35,541 nucleotides of DNA from an uncultured Ruminococcus sp. (GCA_902773325.1 CACYDW010000052.1:1-35541), one strand, 5' to 3'; positions 1 through 11,200 are shown, numbered from the stretch's first letter. The notes: a model not told the origin generated them from the sequence alone. A program made the numbers and translations.

Positions 1-109
1 GGAATACTGCCGTATTTCAAGGGAGTGCAACGCAGTACAGGGCAAATCAGACAAGCAAAAATGAAAAGTTATTGATGAACAGTTCCTCAATGAATCAGAG
101 GTGAAAACA

Positions 110-1567
110 GTGAGTGAAAGCAAAATCAGGCAGTTCCACACGATGCTCGAAAGCAAGGAAATTTCGTGTCGGGAGCTGACACAATCCTATATAGATGCAA
201 TTGAGAAGGATAACGCGGCATTGAATGCCTATGTTACCGCTACACCCGATACGGCATTGCAGACCGCCGATGCCGTAGACCGGAAAATCGCAGCAGGAGA
301 GCCGATCTCTCTGCTGGAGGGTATTCCGATGACCCTCAAAGACAATATCTCCACCGAGGGTATCCGAACCACCTGCTGCTCTAAAATACTGGAGGATTAT
401 ACGCCGATCTATGACGCGACCGTATGGAAGCTGCTCCGGTCACAGAATGCCGTTTTATTGGGCAAAACCAATATGGACGAATTTGCGATGGGTTCATCGT
501 GTGAAACCTCGTATTTCGGCGGTGCAAAGAATCCCCACAATACCGGTTATGTAGCAGGCGGCAGCTCCGGCGGTGTAGCGTCGGCTGTCGGCGGCAATAT
601 CGCTGTTTACGGTCTTGGCTCCGATACGGGCGGTTCGATTCGCCAGCCTGCAAGCTTCTGCGGTATCGTGGGCTTAAAGCCTACCTACGGTGCCGTATCG
701 CGCTTCGGACTGATCGCCTATGCCTCCAGCTTTGACCAGATCGGCCCTCTTACGACGACTGTAGAGGATACCGCTATCGTTTTTGACGCGATCTCCGCTT
801 ATGATACGATGGACTCTACCTCACAGGGCAGAAAGGGCGCACCCGTCTGCGATACGCTTAAAAAGGATATCAAGGGTATGAAGATCGGTATCGCGAGAGA
901 ATACCTTGACGGTATCCGTGATGATGTAAAGCAGGCAATCGAAAATGCAGCAGAGGTATATCGTTCACTGGGAGCAGAGATCGTTTATTTTGACCTGCCT
1001 GCGCTGAAATATGCGCTGCCGGTATACTATATTCTTGCCTGCGCGGAGGCTTCCTCCAATCTCGGCAGATATGACGGTATCCGTTACGGCTATAAGGCGG
1101 AAGCCTACAGCGATGTGAACGACATGATCAAAAAGACCAGAAGCACGGGCTTTGGCGAGGAGGTCAAAAGAAGAATTCTTCTCGGCACCTATGTGCTCAG
1201 CTCGGGCTATTATGACGCTTACTACAAAAAGGCACAGAACCTCAGAGGTACGATCGTGAATGCCTTTAAGAATGCTTTTGCAGCCTGTGACGTGATCCTT
1301 GCGCCTACCGTGCCGACTACCGCGTTTGAAAACGGTCATGCCGTCAGCGACCCCATAGAAACCTATCTCACTGATATCTGCACCGTGCCCGTCAATATTG
1401 CGGGGCTGCCGGGTGTATCTGTGCCCTGCGGCTATGATGCAAAGGGACTGCCCATCGGTATGCAGATCATCGGCAATACATTTGACGAAGCGCGTATCCT
1501 CAATGCCGCATGGCAGTATGAGAATGCGACAGATCTGTATAAACCCGCCGCATTCGGCGTGAAATAA
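110..1567 (+). CDS. gatA: Glutamyl-tRNA(Gln)/aspartyl-tRNA(Asn) amidotransferase subunit A
   Basis: This is the amidase subunit of the GatCAB complex. It releases ammonia from glutamine so that mischarged Glu-tRNA(Gln) or Asp-tRNA(Asn) can be amidated in the cytoplasm. Counting from the upstream in-frame GTG at 101, the amidase-signature Ser-cisSer-Lys triad is visible: Lys80 in MTLKDN, Ser155 in GGSSGG and Ser179 in SDTGGSIRQP. The length of about 485 residues is normal for the family. I place the start at the GTG at 110, because AGAGGTGA (97-104) is a good Shine-Dalgarno five bases before it and would overlap a start at 101. gatB follows 21 bases later, so the two are surely co-transcribed. 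gatC is not recognisable in the first 109 bases and probably lies further upstream. Confidence 0.96.
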   Translation: MSESKIRQFHTMLESKEISCRELTQSYIDAIEKDNAALNAYVTATPDTALQTADAVDRKIAAGEPISLLEGIPMTLKDNISTEGIRTTCCSKILEDYTPIYDATVWKLLRSQNAVLLGKTNMDEFAMGSSCETSYFGGAKNPHNTGYVAGGSSGGVASAVGGNIAVYGLGSDTGGSIRQPASFCGIVGLKPTYGAVSRFGLIAYASSFDQIGPLTTTVEDTAIVFDAISAYDTMDSTSQGRKGAPVCDTLKKDIKGMKIGIAREYLDGIRDDVKQAIENAAEVYRSLGAEIVYFDLPALKYALPVYYILACAEASSNLGRYDGIRYGYKAEAYSDVNDMIKKTRSTGFGEEVKRRILLGTYVLSSGYYDAYYKKAQNLRGTIVNAFKNAFAACDVILAPTVPTTAFENGHAVSDPIETYLTDICTVPVNIAGLPGVSVPCGYDAKGLPIGMQIIGNTFDEARILNAAWQYENATDLYKPAAFGVK

Positions 1568-1588
1568 GGCAGGAAGGGAGAAACAGAC

Positions 1589-3001
1589 ATGAAATATGAA
1601 TTGGTAGCGGGCTTTGAAACACACGTAGAGCTTGCCACAAACACAAAAATCTTCTGCTCCTGCACAACGGCATTCGGCGGAGAACCGAATACCCATTGCT
1701 GCCCGATCTGTATCGGCTTGCCGGGTACGCTCCCCAAGCTCAACAAAAGGGTAGTAGAATATGCGATAAAAGCAGGACTTGCCACTAACTGCGAGATCGC
1801 TGAGATCTCCAAAATGGACAGAAAAAACTACTGTTATCCCGATCTGCCCAAGGCATACCAGATCTCACAGTACGATATGCCGCTTTGTCAGCACGGCTAT
1901 ATTGAGCTGTCCAACGGCAGAAAAATCCGTATTCTGAGGATCCATATCGAAGAGGATGCCGGAAAGCTGGTTCACAGCAGGGGCAGTACGATGGTGGATT
2001 ATAACCGCGGCGGTGTTCCGCTGATCGAGATCGTTTCCGAGCCGGATATCCGTTCGGTGGAGGAAGCCAGGGAATATGTAGAAAAGCTCCAGCTCATCAT
2101 GCGCTACATCGGTGTATCGGACTGTAAGATGCAGGAAGGCTCGATGCGCTGTGACGTCAATATTTCCGTTCGTCCCGAGGGCAGCGACAAGCTCGGAACA
2201 AGAACCGAGATCAAGAATATGAACTCCATCAGCTTTATAGCGAAGGCAATGGAATATGAATTCAGCCGTCAGGTCGATCTGATCGAAAGCGGCGAAAAGG
2301 TCATTCAGGAAACCCTTCGCTATGACGATGTGACCAATACTACTTCCGGTATGAGGGGCAAGGAGGATGCTAATGACTACCGTTATTTCCGCGACCCCGA
2401 TCTGGTAACCATTCATGTGCCGCGTGAAAGGGTAGAGGAGATCGCTTCCGCACTGCCCGAGCTGCCCGCACAGAAGCTCAGAAGGTATGTTGACGAACTG
2501 GGACTGCCCGAAGCAGATGCACTTCTTCTCACCAAATACAGAAAGGTTGCTGAATACTACGAGCAGGCGATCGAGGGTACGAAAAATCCTAAAACCGCCG
2601 CGAACTTTATTATCGGGCAGCTTTTCAGAAGTGTTGAAACCGAGTCGGACAAGGAAGCATGGAACATCAATGTGAGTGCCGACAACCTCAATGCGCTCAT
2701 CAAGCTGATCGACGGCGGCAAGATCAGAATGAATCTCGCCAAGAGTACGCTCGACAAAATGCTCGAAACCGGCAAAGCACCGAACGAACTGCTTTCAGAC
2801 AGCGACATGGCAGGACTGGACGACACGGCTTTGGAGGAGCTGTGCAGACAGGCTGTAGCTGCCAATGAAAGGGCTGTTGCCGACTACAAAAGCGGCAAGG
2901 AAAAGGCCATCAAGGCAATTGTCGGCTTTGTTATGAAGAACAGCAAGGGCAAAGCAGATGCCGCTCTTGCCGAAGAAAAGATCAAAGCCATTATCGGCTG
3001 A
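1589..3001 (+). CDS. gatB: Glutamyl-tRNA(Gln)/aspartyl-tRNA(Asn) amidotransferase subunit B
   Basis: This is the kinase/transamidase subunit of GatCAB. It activates the glutamyl or aspartyl group on tRNA with ATP and adds the ammonia delivered from GatA. The N-terminal catalytic cradle shows the family block GFETHVELAT, followed by the cysteine-rich stretch CSCTT...CCPICIGLPG that holds the structural zinc, and then the conserved DRKNYCYPDLPKAYQISQ region. The C-terminal ~150 residues form the helical YqeY-like tRNA-binding tail, ending in a conserved GxVMKxSKGKAD motif. The length of 470 residues is typical. The start is supported by GGAAGGGAGAAA just upstream. It is the last gene of its transcription unit and ends at a stem-loop terminator. 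Confidence 0.96.
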   Translation: MKYELVAGFETHVELATNTKIFCSCTTAFGGEPNTHCCPICIGLPGTLPKLNKRVVEYAIKAGLATNCEIAEISKMDRKNYCYPDLPKAYQISQYDMPLCQHGYIELSNGRKIRILRIHIEEDAGKLVHSRGSTMVDYNRGGVPLIEIVSEPDIRSVEEAREYVEKLQLIMRYIGVSDCKMQEGSMRCDVNISVRPEGSDKLGTRTEIKNMNSISFIAKAMEYEFSRQVDLIESGEKVIQETLRYDDVTNTTSGMRGKEDANDYRYFRDPDLVTIHVPRERVEEIASALPELPAQKLRRYVDELGLPEADALLLTKYRKVAEYYEQAIEGTKNPKTAANFIIGQLFRSVETESDKEAWNINVSADNLNALIKLIDGGKIRMNLAKSTLDKMLETGKAPNELLSDSDMAGLDDTALEELCRQAVAANERAVADYKSGKEKAIKAIVGFVMKNSKGKADAALAEEKIKAIIG

Positions 3002-3062
3002 ACTCGTGCCGCCTTACCCCCAAACAAGCAGGGTTGAACGGCAGTCCGCAGTATTACATGAT

Positions 3063-3109
3063 AAAAGCCCTCTCCGATCAAGCGTTATGCTTTGTCGGAG
3101 AGGGCTTTT
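3063..3109. terminator. Bidirectional intrinsic terminator between gatB and the condensation/adenylation pseudogene
   Basis: A 15-bp perfect stem (3063-3077 pairing with 3095-3109) has a 17-base loop. It has a T run at the 3' side on the plus strand and an A run at the 5' side, which gives a T run on the minus strand. It lies between convergent transcription units and can end both. Confidence 0.9.
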
Positions 3110-3129
3110 TGAATTGGTGCGATGAAAAA

Positions 3130-5134
3130 TTATTTCGTGATGGAAGAACGTATGATCTTCTTTGAAGCGGTTTTTTCAAATTCCCGATCTCTGATAACGA
3201 GGTTGACGATCTGCTTGGCAGCAGGGAAGGTGTCGTTTACGGCATCTATTTTTTGCTGCAATACGGCACGGATATCATCACATTCATAATCGGGGTCGGG
3301 ATAGATCTCTGCCGTGATCTGACCGTTTTTGTCATAGACCACGATCTCCTTGACGGGCGCAAAATAGGCAAACTGGTTCTCGATTTCTTCGGGAGAAACA
3401 TTTTCGCCGTTGGAAAGAATGATGAGGTTTTTCTTTCTGCCCGTGATATACAGATAGCCGTCATCGTCCTTGTAGCCGAGATCGCCTGTCATGAGCCAGC
3501 CGTCCTCTGAAATGGATTTTGCCGTTTCCTCGGGATCCTTGTAATATCCCATCATTACAGACTTGCTCTTGACCTGTATTTCTCCGTCCACAATGCGTAC
3601 CTCACAGCCGGGAACGATCTCGCCTACGGAATCGGGCTTCGGGCAGTTCTTGACGCCCGAACAGATTCTCGGGGAACATTCTGTCATACCGTAGCCCTGT
3701 GCGATCTCTATGCCGAATTCGGCATAGCCCTTGATGATGTCGGGACTGAGGTATGCACCGCCGGAATAAACGATGCTGAAATTCTCGCCGAATACCTCTC
3801 TGCCGACTGCCAGCTTGTCGCCGTCCTCGCCTGCCATCTGCTTCATTCTGGTGAGAATAGATGCAGATATCATCGGCACAAACGTCACGTCAACCGGACG
3901 GAACAACTTGAGGTTCTTGATAATGCGCATCAGCGAATCATTGATACACAGCTTTCTGCCGTACCAAAGACTGCAAAGGATATCACAGGTGAAGCAGAAT
4001 ACATGATGGATGGGCAGAACAGTCATTCTCTTATTGCCGTGATAGCCGAGGTCAGGCTCACAGGTCGCATTGTCGATCAGATTGCCGTTGCTGAGCATAA
4101 CGCCCTTGCTTTTGCCCGTTGTACCCGATGTGAAGAGAATGGCAGTGAGGTCACTCTCCGACGAGGACGCCGAAGGAGTTTTTCCCTTGTATTCCTCAAG
4201 AATATCGCCGAGATACAGCATATCTGTGCGCTGTTCCTTATTGATGATCTGCATCGATTCCAGAACAGTAGCGGTCGGTTCAATGATCGTTCTCAGCGGC
4301 AGGCAGTGCATACGCACACCGCCGCATTTTTTGTTCAGCAGGGTAGAGCGTCTGCTGACAAAGTTACGGATAGTGACGTCCTTTTCGTTGTTGTTGAATT
4401 TGGAGAGGACGGTTCTGATGGCATGAAGAATGACGACGCTTGTGGGGATGTCATATTTCTCGGCAGAATCAATGATTTTGTTGGTTGATTCTACGTCAAG
4501 GTCATAGGTGATCGTTCCGCCTTCCGCATCCGCAGACGGAAGCATCCCCCCATCTGATGCTTTCATCGTTGTGTTCTCTGCGAATCTGCATGAGTCTGCC
4601 GACACCTGTGAAGTCTGTATACATAGGCTCAGGCTGAGCAAGCTTTTCATGCCAGTATTTCGCATCGCGCTCTGCTTTTTTGGAGCCTTCATACTCCATA
4701 TCCTTCTTGACAGACTCGATATAGGAGGTGAGAGGAGCAGGCTGCGGCAGATCATACAGCAGATGACAGTAAATATCCATAACATCCTTGGTGAACACAA
4801 TGACCGAGCCGGAGTCTGCACAGCCATGATGCACATTGCAGAAATAACCGTTATAGCCGTCCGGCATGGACACGATCACGATTCTTGACAGAGGACCGCC
4901 ATAGGTATCGAAGGGCTGTGAGGTCCATTTTTCGAGAATCGCGTGTGCTTTTTCCTCTTTCAGAGCGGAAAAGTCATAGTATTCAAAATACTGGTTCTCA
5001 TACGGCTCGATATACTGCCAGAGCTTATCTGTTTCAGGCTCACGCCATATACGCATACGCATACGCATGGCTTCGCAGCGCTCAATAGCACGGTTCAGTG
5101 CTTCGCGCAGAACGGAGATGTTGAGATTTTCCAT
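3130..5134 (-). pseudogene. Decayed condensation-adenylation (NRPS-like / acyl-CoA synthetase-like) gene, frameshifted and internally deleted
   Basis: Two minus-strand frames together make one gene. The 5' frame (5134 down to about 4550) begins with SD AGAGGG and carries the front of a condensation domain, including the active-site block HHGCADS. The 3' frame (from about 4550 down to 3130) holds the next part of the condensation domain, then an ANL-family adenylation core: TSGTTGKSKG, GYGMTECSP, TGDLGYKDDDGYLYITGR, and a C-terminal KTASKK with the expected catalytic lysine region. The frames meet at a run of six G on the coding strand (4546-4551); five G would give one continuous protein of about 667 residues. 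Even then, only about 20 residues precede TSGTTG, where the family normally has 150-200, and the end of the condensation domain is missing. This fits an in-frame deletion with its junction near 4216-4245. The first ~35 residues of the condensation domain also seem absent. A 6-bp tandem repeat (5051-5068) encodes Met-Arg three times. A sequencing error could explain the frameshift but not the deletion. Its original substrate is unknown. Confidence 0.75.
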
Positions 5135-5162
5135 ATTGAAACCCTCTGCTTCATGTATTGTA

Positions 5163-5199
5163 TTTAGACAATTTTACCACGTTGTCTAAATGAAGTTAA
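5163..5199 (-). promoter_or_regulatory. Promoter with overlapping palindromic operator for the decayed condensation/adenylation gene
   Basis: A perfect 9-bp inverted repeat, TTTAGACAA (5163-5171) and TTGTCTAAA (5182-5190), is separated by 10 bases. On the minus strand a TTAACT (5194-5199), 17-base spacer and TAAAAT (5171-5176) promoter lies across it, so a dimeric repressor bound here would block RNA polymerase. The spacing and symmetry suit a TetR- or MarR-type repressor, but no regulator gene is present in the window. The repeat is seen directly; its function is inferred. Confidence 0.55.
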
Positions 5200-5518
5200 T
5201 ATTTTATTCAGATTATTACAAAATAAATTCTGTTTCGACAAATTTTTTATACAAAAAGCTGTATTGCCTGCCATGGAACGGAGTGTGCCGGTGTGGTGAA
5301 GTGTATGCGATTTTTCATAAATAGATTTAATTATTCACTAAAACGTCAACGTTGCCGTAATTTCCCCCTTCATGATTGTTGAAAACAGGCGAAGTATAAT
5401 AATGACATCAGGCAGGAATCCGGTTTGATCAGCGGAAAGAAAAACTATATGAACCTAATGAGATTATTACAATCACAAGCACAAAAATGATTATTTTTGA
5501 CTATCATCTACAAGTTTA
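5200..5518. other. AT-rich intergenic region between divergent units
   Basis: No ORF of note was found. There is a TATAAT at 5395-5400 on the plus strand without a good -35, and a short palindrome CAACGTTG at 5348-5355. These could be a weak second promoter and a protein-binding site upstream of the seven-gene unit. Nothing stronger was seen. Confidence 0.4.
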
Positions 5519-5547
5519 TTGACATTAAGAACAAATTATAGTATCAT
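5519..5547 (+). promoter_or_regulatory. Sigma-A type promoter of the VWA-tubulin locus
   Basis: A perfect -35 TTGACA (5519-5524), a 17-base spacer and the -10 TATCAT (5542-5547) lie 61 bases before the first gene. The predicted transcription start is near 5554. This is the only convincing plus-strand promoter I found for the seven genes that follow. Confidence 0.75.
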
Positions 5548-5607
5548 ATTACTCATGAATTATCAGAATATTGTCAAAAATAGTCTGCTGTGGGGAGGAA
5601 AAAAAGA

Positions 5608-8250
5608 ATGAAAAGGCTTACTGCATTTTTTGCGGCTTTGATCATGGTAATGGCTCTGTTAGTACTGCCTGCACCGCTTGAAGCAAATGCCGAATCGCTG
5701 TATATCAGAAAAATCGTTTCAGTAGTCTATGACGACTCGGGCAGTATGGAATCCGACGGCAAATGGGCATTTGCCAACTACGCGATGCAGACCTTCTGCG
5801 GTATGCTCAACAGCGAGGATCAGCTCTATATTACCTATATGTCGCCCACGGAAAGCTATTATGATTATGAACCGGAACAGATCGACCTTTCCTCATCGGG
5901 TATACAGGGTTCTGTCAATTCGATACGGCAGCACAGCGACAGCGGCAGTACCCCCTACACGGCGGTAGAGGTTGCCTTCGATAAGCTTAAGTCTGTGCAG
6001 GATGACAACATCAATACACAGTATTGGCTTGTGATACTGACCGACGGCGCTTTTAATGAGTTCTATGACTATGAAAGTGCTACCCGTACCCTGACGGAAT
6101 CCTTTGAGGACTATACCTCAGAGCTTATGCCAAACGGTACGAACCCCAGAATCACCTATTTCGCGATCGGCAGCGATGCCGTACCGGTGACGCAGCAGGA
6201 AAACAAGGGAATCTATACCTACTCCTGTCAGAAGCCCTCTCAGATCATCGACACCATGTCAGCCATTGCCGACAGAGTATCGGGCAGAACGCGACTTGAA
6301 ACAAGCGATATCAAGGTTCTGGATGATAAAACCATAGAGGTCACTTCAACCGTTCCCCTGCTGAATATCGCGGTGCTGGCGCAGGAAACCGATGCTAAGA
6401 TCGTCAGTGCACAGTACGGCAATGAGGTCAATATTCCGGTCAGCCGCTATGCAGACCTGAACTTTCAGGAATATATGGGTGTATCCTATGACGAGCTGAT
6501 CGGCGGTGCATATCTGCTCGGGGATTCAAAGAGCGTGATCGGCACGGGTACATACCGTATTACCTTTGATAAAAAGATTTCGGCAGAGGATCTGGTAGTT
6601 CTGTTTGAGCCTGCGCTGGAAATGCGCATGGTCGTGACCGTCAACGGCAAGAAAATAGATGATCCTTCCGACCTCAACGATACCAGGGAGGGAGATAAGG
6701 TCAGTGTCCGGTGTACGCTGTATGAAATGGGTACGGATAACGAGATCAGCTCCGATCTTCTGCCCGAAAATACAAGCTATGACATCTATGTATATGAGGA
6801 CGGCGGCGAAGTTAAGCACGTCAGCGGCAAGGAAATGACGCTTGATGAATATGAACTGAAAAACATCGAAACCAAGATCGTTGCTTCTGTCCGCATCGGG
6901 GATTTCAAACCGATCGAGTACGGCAGACGCTTTACACCTGCTCCGTATGCTTCCAGTGAAGTCTACTCTATCTCCGCTGCATTTGATAACGATGTGAGAA
7001 GTGCAAGGTTTGACACCATCACGTCCAACAGCGATATGAAGCTTCGCTTCACGATCACGGAAAATGGCGAGGTGATGACCGATGCCGCCGCCGTCAAAGC
7101 ACTCAATCCGCAGATCGAGGTATATCCCGAGGGCAACAGCGGCGACGTTCAGATCGAATCGGACGGTACGGTCACCTTTACCCCCAAGGCGGCAAAATTT
7201 GTACCGGACAGTAACGGCAGCTTTGATGTCAGCGTTACCTGTACGCTCAGTGACGGCACATCGGCAGTGGAAACCTATACGGTGCTGACCGCCGATTATA
7301 AGATCGTTGCAGATGACATGGAGGGAACTGTCCCGAAAAACGGCTTTTACGGCAATACGCTGGGAGCAGCCTTCCGTATTACCAAGGACGGTGAACAGCT
7401 CAGCCGTGATGAGGTCGAAAGCGGTGTGAATATCACCGTTAATGAAGAGTATCAGAATCTGAAGCTCGATATTCACGTGGATGAGGACGGCACGATTCAC
7501 TGTATTCCTTCATCGGAGCAGGAAACCGACCGCAGGGCATGGGTCATTAACTGGTGGTACTACCTCTTTGAACTGCCGGGTGCAGATCTTACGGTCACAC
7601 TCTCCCACACCTACGGTACGGCGAGGGCGGTGATTGACGTTACAGATGCCGATATCGGCTATATTTTCGGCTGGGTCGTTGCACCGCTTGCCACAGAGAT
7701 CATATTGCTTGCGGCGGTGATCGCGTATATTGTCCGGCTGGTCACAAAACCGCGTTTCAGTTCCAATGCGATGTTGTATGTGGGAACGATTACCTATCTC
7801 GAAGAAGGTCTGGGCGCACATCAGATGACTTTGAAGCCTTACAGACTGCGTACCTTCAACAGCTTCAAAAATATGTGGAATCCCTTCAAGCCTCTTACGG
7901 CAAGGGTCGGCAATATTTCTGTTGCGGCAGAGAAGAACAACCGTATCATCGTCAATGAGGCATTCCCGTGGTTTTATACCGAAGAGCTGAATTCAGATGA
8001 GATTCCCGGCGTTATAGATGCGCCGTCAAAGATATGCGATACCATGCACCATCACGCGGTTACTTGTATTAAGGTCGAGGAAATAGGCACAAAAAACATC
8101 AAGGTAGAGGGCAGCAAAACACTTCGCATGAACAGCAGTGCCTATTACTGCGTTAAAGTAAGAGCTGAATTTGGCACAGGCGTTTTTGCCGATGTAGCAA
8201 AAAGGATACTCTATGCCAAGGTGATTTGTTATACCGGCGAAGGACACTGA
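5608..8250 (+). CDS. Secreted/membrane-anchored von Willebrand factor A (VWA) domain protein
   Basis: I choose the ATG at 5608, giving 880 residues, because GGGGAGG (5592-5598) is an ideal ribosome binding site for it; an upstream in-frame GTG at 5590 overlaps that site. Residues 1-29 are a signal peptide (basic start, hydrophobic core, ANAES cleavage-like end). A VWA domain follows directly, with an intact MIDAS DxSxS at Asp42, Ser44 and Ser46 (DDSGSM) and the strand LVILTDGAF. Several hundred residues of predicted beta-rich extracellular sequence lead to one transmembrane helix at about 686-710. About 170 residues lie behind the helix, predicted cytoplasmic. MIDAS-type VWA domains bind a metal and a protein ligand. 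The topology therefore suggests a receptor or envelope anchor that couples an outside ligand to inside partners. First gene of the seven-gene unit; the tubulin-like gene starts 38 bases after it. The exact role is unknown. Confidence 0.88.
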   Translation: MKRLTAFFAALIMVMALLVLPAPLEANAESLYIRKIVSVVYDDSGSMESDGKWAFANYAMQTFCGMLNSEDQLYITYMSPTESYYDYEPEQIDLSSSGIQGSVNSIRQHSDSGSTPYTAVEVAFDKLKSVQDDNINTQYWLVILTDGAFNEFYDYESATRTLTESFEDYTSELMPNGTNPRITYFAIGSDAVPVTQQENKGIYTYSCQKPSQIIDTMSAIADRVSGRTRLETSDIKVLDDKTIEVTSTVPLLNIAVLAQETDAKIVSAQYGNEVNIPVSRYADLNFQEYMGVSYDELIGGAYLLGDSKSVIGTGTYRITFDKKISAEDLVVLFEPALEMRMVVTVNGKKIDDPSDLNDTREGDKVSVRCTLYEMGTDNEISSDLLPENTSYDIYVYEDGGEVKHVSGKEMTLDEYELKNIETKIVASVRIGDFKPIEYGRRFTPAPYASSEVYSISAAFDNDVRSARFDTITSNSDMKLRFTITENGEVMTDAAAVKALNPQIEVYPEGNSGDVQIESDGTVTFTPKAAKFVPDSNGSFDVSVTCTLSDGTSAVETYTVLTADYKIVADDMEGTVPKNGFYGNTLGAAFRITKDGEQLSRDEVESGVNITVNEEYQNLKLDIHVDEDGTIHCIPSSEQETDRRAWVINWWYYLFELPGADLTVTLSHTYGTARAVIDVTDADIGYIFGWVVAPLATEIILLAAVIAYIVRLVTKPRFSSNAMLYVGTITYLEEGLGAHQMTLKPYRLRTFNSFKNMWNPFKPLTARVGNISVAAEKNNRIIVNEAFPWFYTEELNSDEIPGVIDAPSKICDTMHHHAVTCIKVEEIGTKNIKVEGSKTLRMNSSAYYCVKVRAEFGTGVFADVAKRILYAKVICYTGEGH

Positions 8251-8288
8251 TTCTATTTATTTACATTACATACAGGAGGTTCAATACT

Positions 8289-11200
8289 ATGGCACAGGTA
8301 CTATTGATCGGATTAGGAGGCACAGGCAGCAGAATCGTCAACAATACAGTTGCCGATCTGCAAAGTGTAGCAAGAAGAAAGGGAGAAGCCTTCTCCCTTG
8401 ATGACGGCAGAATGGCTTTTGCCGTATTGGATACCAACGTCAACGACATGGCAGATATTGATAAAACCCTCACCGGCATTACCAATATCTCTACCAGTAA
8501 AGAGGCAAAGATTAGGGATTATCTCAGCCAATATAACGATAAAGGCGTCAACAAATGGATGCCCCATTCCAGAACGCTGATGGAGGAAAGCATGATCGAC
8601 GGTGCGTCACAGATGCGTTCCAAGTCGCGTCTTGCCCTGTTTGATACCCTGCAAAGGGGTGCGATCGTGCGTCTTGAAAGAGTGATCAATACGATGATCG
8701 AGAACAGAGAGCTTGGTCAGAAGTTCAGAGTCATGATTGTTTCCTCTCTGGCAGGCGGTACCGGTGCGGGTATGTTTATCCAGACGGCACTGTGGGTGCG
8801 CCGTTATTTCAACAACCACCACTGCGAGTCTACCATCAGGGGTGTATTTGTCCTGCCCGATGTGTTCATCAGTACACTTGCGGATATGAGAACCAGCGTT
8901 ACTGAAAAGGAAAGCCTGTATGCCAATGCCTACGGTGCGATCAGGGAACTGAATACCCTCAATAAGATCCTGACAAAGGGCTATCAGCCGCTTGCACCGA
9001 TTTCGATAGACGGCTTGTTTGACAGCGATGAAATAGAGCATCGTGCGGCAAATGAGCAGTATTTCGGCGCACGGCCTGTTTTTGACTATGCTTTTCTGAT
9101 CGACAGCATTACGGAATCGGGCAATCAGATGCAGTCGATCGAGGAATATGAAAAGTTTGTTTCAAGAGTGGTCTATATGCAGCTCTATGCGCCGATGAAA
9201 ACGCCGCTGTATTCGGAGGAGGATAACTTCTTCAGGATATTCGAACGCAGTGACGAGCCGGTATTCGGTTCGTGCGGTGCGTCAAGAGCGCTTTATCCCA
9301 CTATGTCCGTACTGGATTACTGCGCGCTCAGAGCGGCGCAGGATTCCGTTTCCTCCGGCTGGCTGAAAATCGATTATCAGATCGACCGCATGAAGCAGGA
9401 TCAGGCAAAGAGGGAAAAGCAGGGCTATAACCCCGAAAAAATCAATCCCAAGCTGGAATATATCCGTCTGTTTGACGATGAGATCTCCAAGAAGGGCACA
9501 GATGTGGGTGCCAACCGCCTGTTTGTTGCAATCGCCAATGATGTAAAGGAGCCTATCAGTCAGGAAATCAAAGGCAAGGTCGTTACAGAATGGATTGACA
9601 AGACCAATCATTTCGTCAAAAAGCTTGATAAGTATATTACAGAAACCGTACAGAACGATTACCGTACCAGTCTTGCCAGAATCAATGCGGCAGATGCTCT
9701 GGGAGATATCACCACACAGGACGATATCATCGACAAGGTTCAGGAGATCACTAACGAGGTCAATGCACTTGTAGCGCAGTTTGATAAGGAGCTGCCCCAG
9801 AAGGCAGGACTGATCCTCAACCGTATCTTTACCGATGATATGGGCGATGTCAACGCAAGAAGCGTACTTTCTGTCTACAGCTTCCTGACCCAGCGCGACG
9901 AAAACGACACCAGCAAGTTTGTGCATCCGCTGGCAGCAAGATATCTGCTCTATAGACTCCTCACCGCGCTGAATGAAAAGAAAACACAGATCATCATCGA
10001 CAGCGACAGAGCCAATGCGCTCAAGGGATACCGGGGCGAAGCCAATACGGTAGATTTCGATTATAAGCACAGCAAAGAGGTAGAGGAAACACCCGAGGAT
10101 TATGCTACCGCCAAGAGAAGCGTTTTTGAAAGCAAAAAGAAATTTGTTGAGGGCTTCAAAAAGCGTTATGCAGAGCATAATGCCAACCAGTATAACCTGT
10201 GTGAGAAGTATGGTATCCAGCTTCTGTCCATTACACTCTACCGCATGATCACCGAGCGTCTGGAGGCACTCATCAAGGAGATCGAAAAGTTCTTCCGCGA
10301 GCTGCCCACCGTTCTGAATACGCTGGAGGGAGCAATCGCCCAGAACGTGGAAAGCACCTCCTCTGTCAGAGAAAGAACCGTTTATATTTATGCGACCCCT
10401 GAAAACAAGGAATCCGTCTATGAGTCCGTCAAAGGCAGCTATGAGGAAAACAACCGCGATATCAACGATATCGTGATCACCAACCTCTACGGCCGCTTCT
10501 GCGCGGAGCTGAACGATACATCAGATTTCAACAAGAAATATGCAGAACAAGGTGTTGTAGAAACCTTCTCCATCCGTGTAGTACAGACCTACCGTGAGGA
10601 GCTTCTCAAGGAAAACGAGGAAAAGATCAAGCTCAGCCTTTATGCTGCTTTGTGCAGACAGGTCGATGAAAAGCTTGCAAAGACCTCTACGGAGAAGAAG
10701 TCCGGGAAGAACCAGACGCTGAATGTAGACCTGACCAATGGCATTGACCTGTCGGCAGGCGCGAAGCAGGCACAGTATCAGAGAGAGTTTGCCAGCCTTG
10801 TGGAAAGGCTCCGCGTTCTTGCCGCTCCCTCACTGATCAGCGATAATGAACAGCCCGATGATCCCGATGAAAACCTGATCGACAACTATGCGGCAGACTA
10901 TGATGACCCCACCTTTAATCCGAAGCTGCCCACCAAGAAGCATAAGACCTTCTGGGGCTTCAATTCCAGACTTCCCGAGGAATATGACGGTATCGCCCAG
11001 CTTTTGGGCGTTAATATCGCCCAGCAGCAGAACGATGCCTATACGATCGATGAGCTGAATTGCTACAGAGCAGTTTACGGTGTTATGGCAAAGTATATTC
11101 CCAAGCTGAATGAAACAAAGAATGCCGAATATTACAGCAACTACTTCAATGTGATCACAAGAATGAACATCGGTGTGATGCAGGGGTCAGATGCCGCTCT

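Noticed and set aside
1..109. Possible tail of gatC upstream of gatA
   Set aside because: One frame ends in a TGA inside the gatA ribosome binding site, as coupling would predict, but its residues do not resemble the end of GatC.
5051..5068. 6-bp tandem repeat as a phase-variation site
   Set aside because: Unit length is a multiple of three, so slippage would not change the frame; the host gene is already broken.
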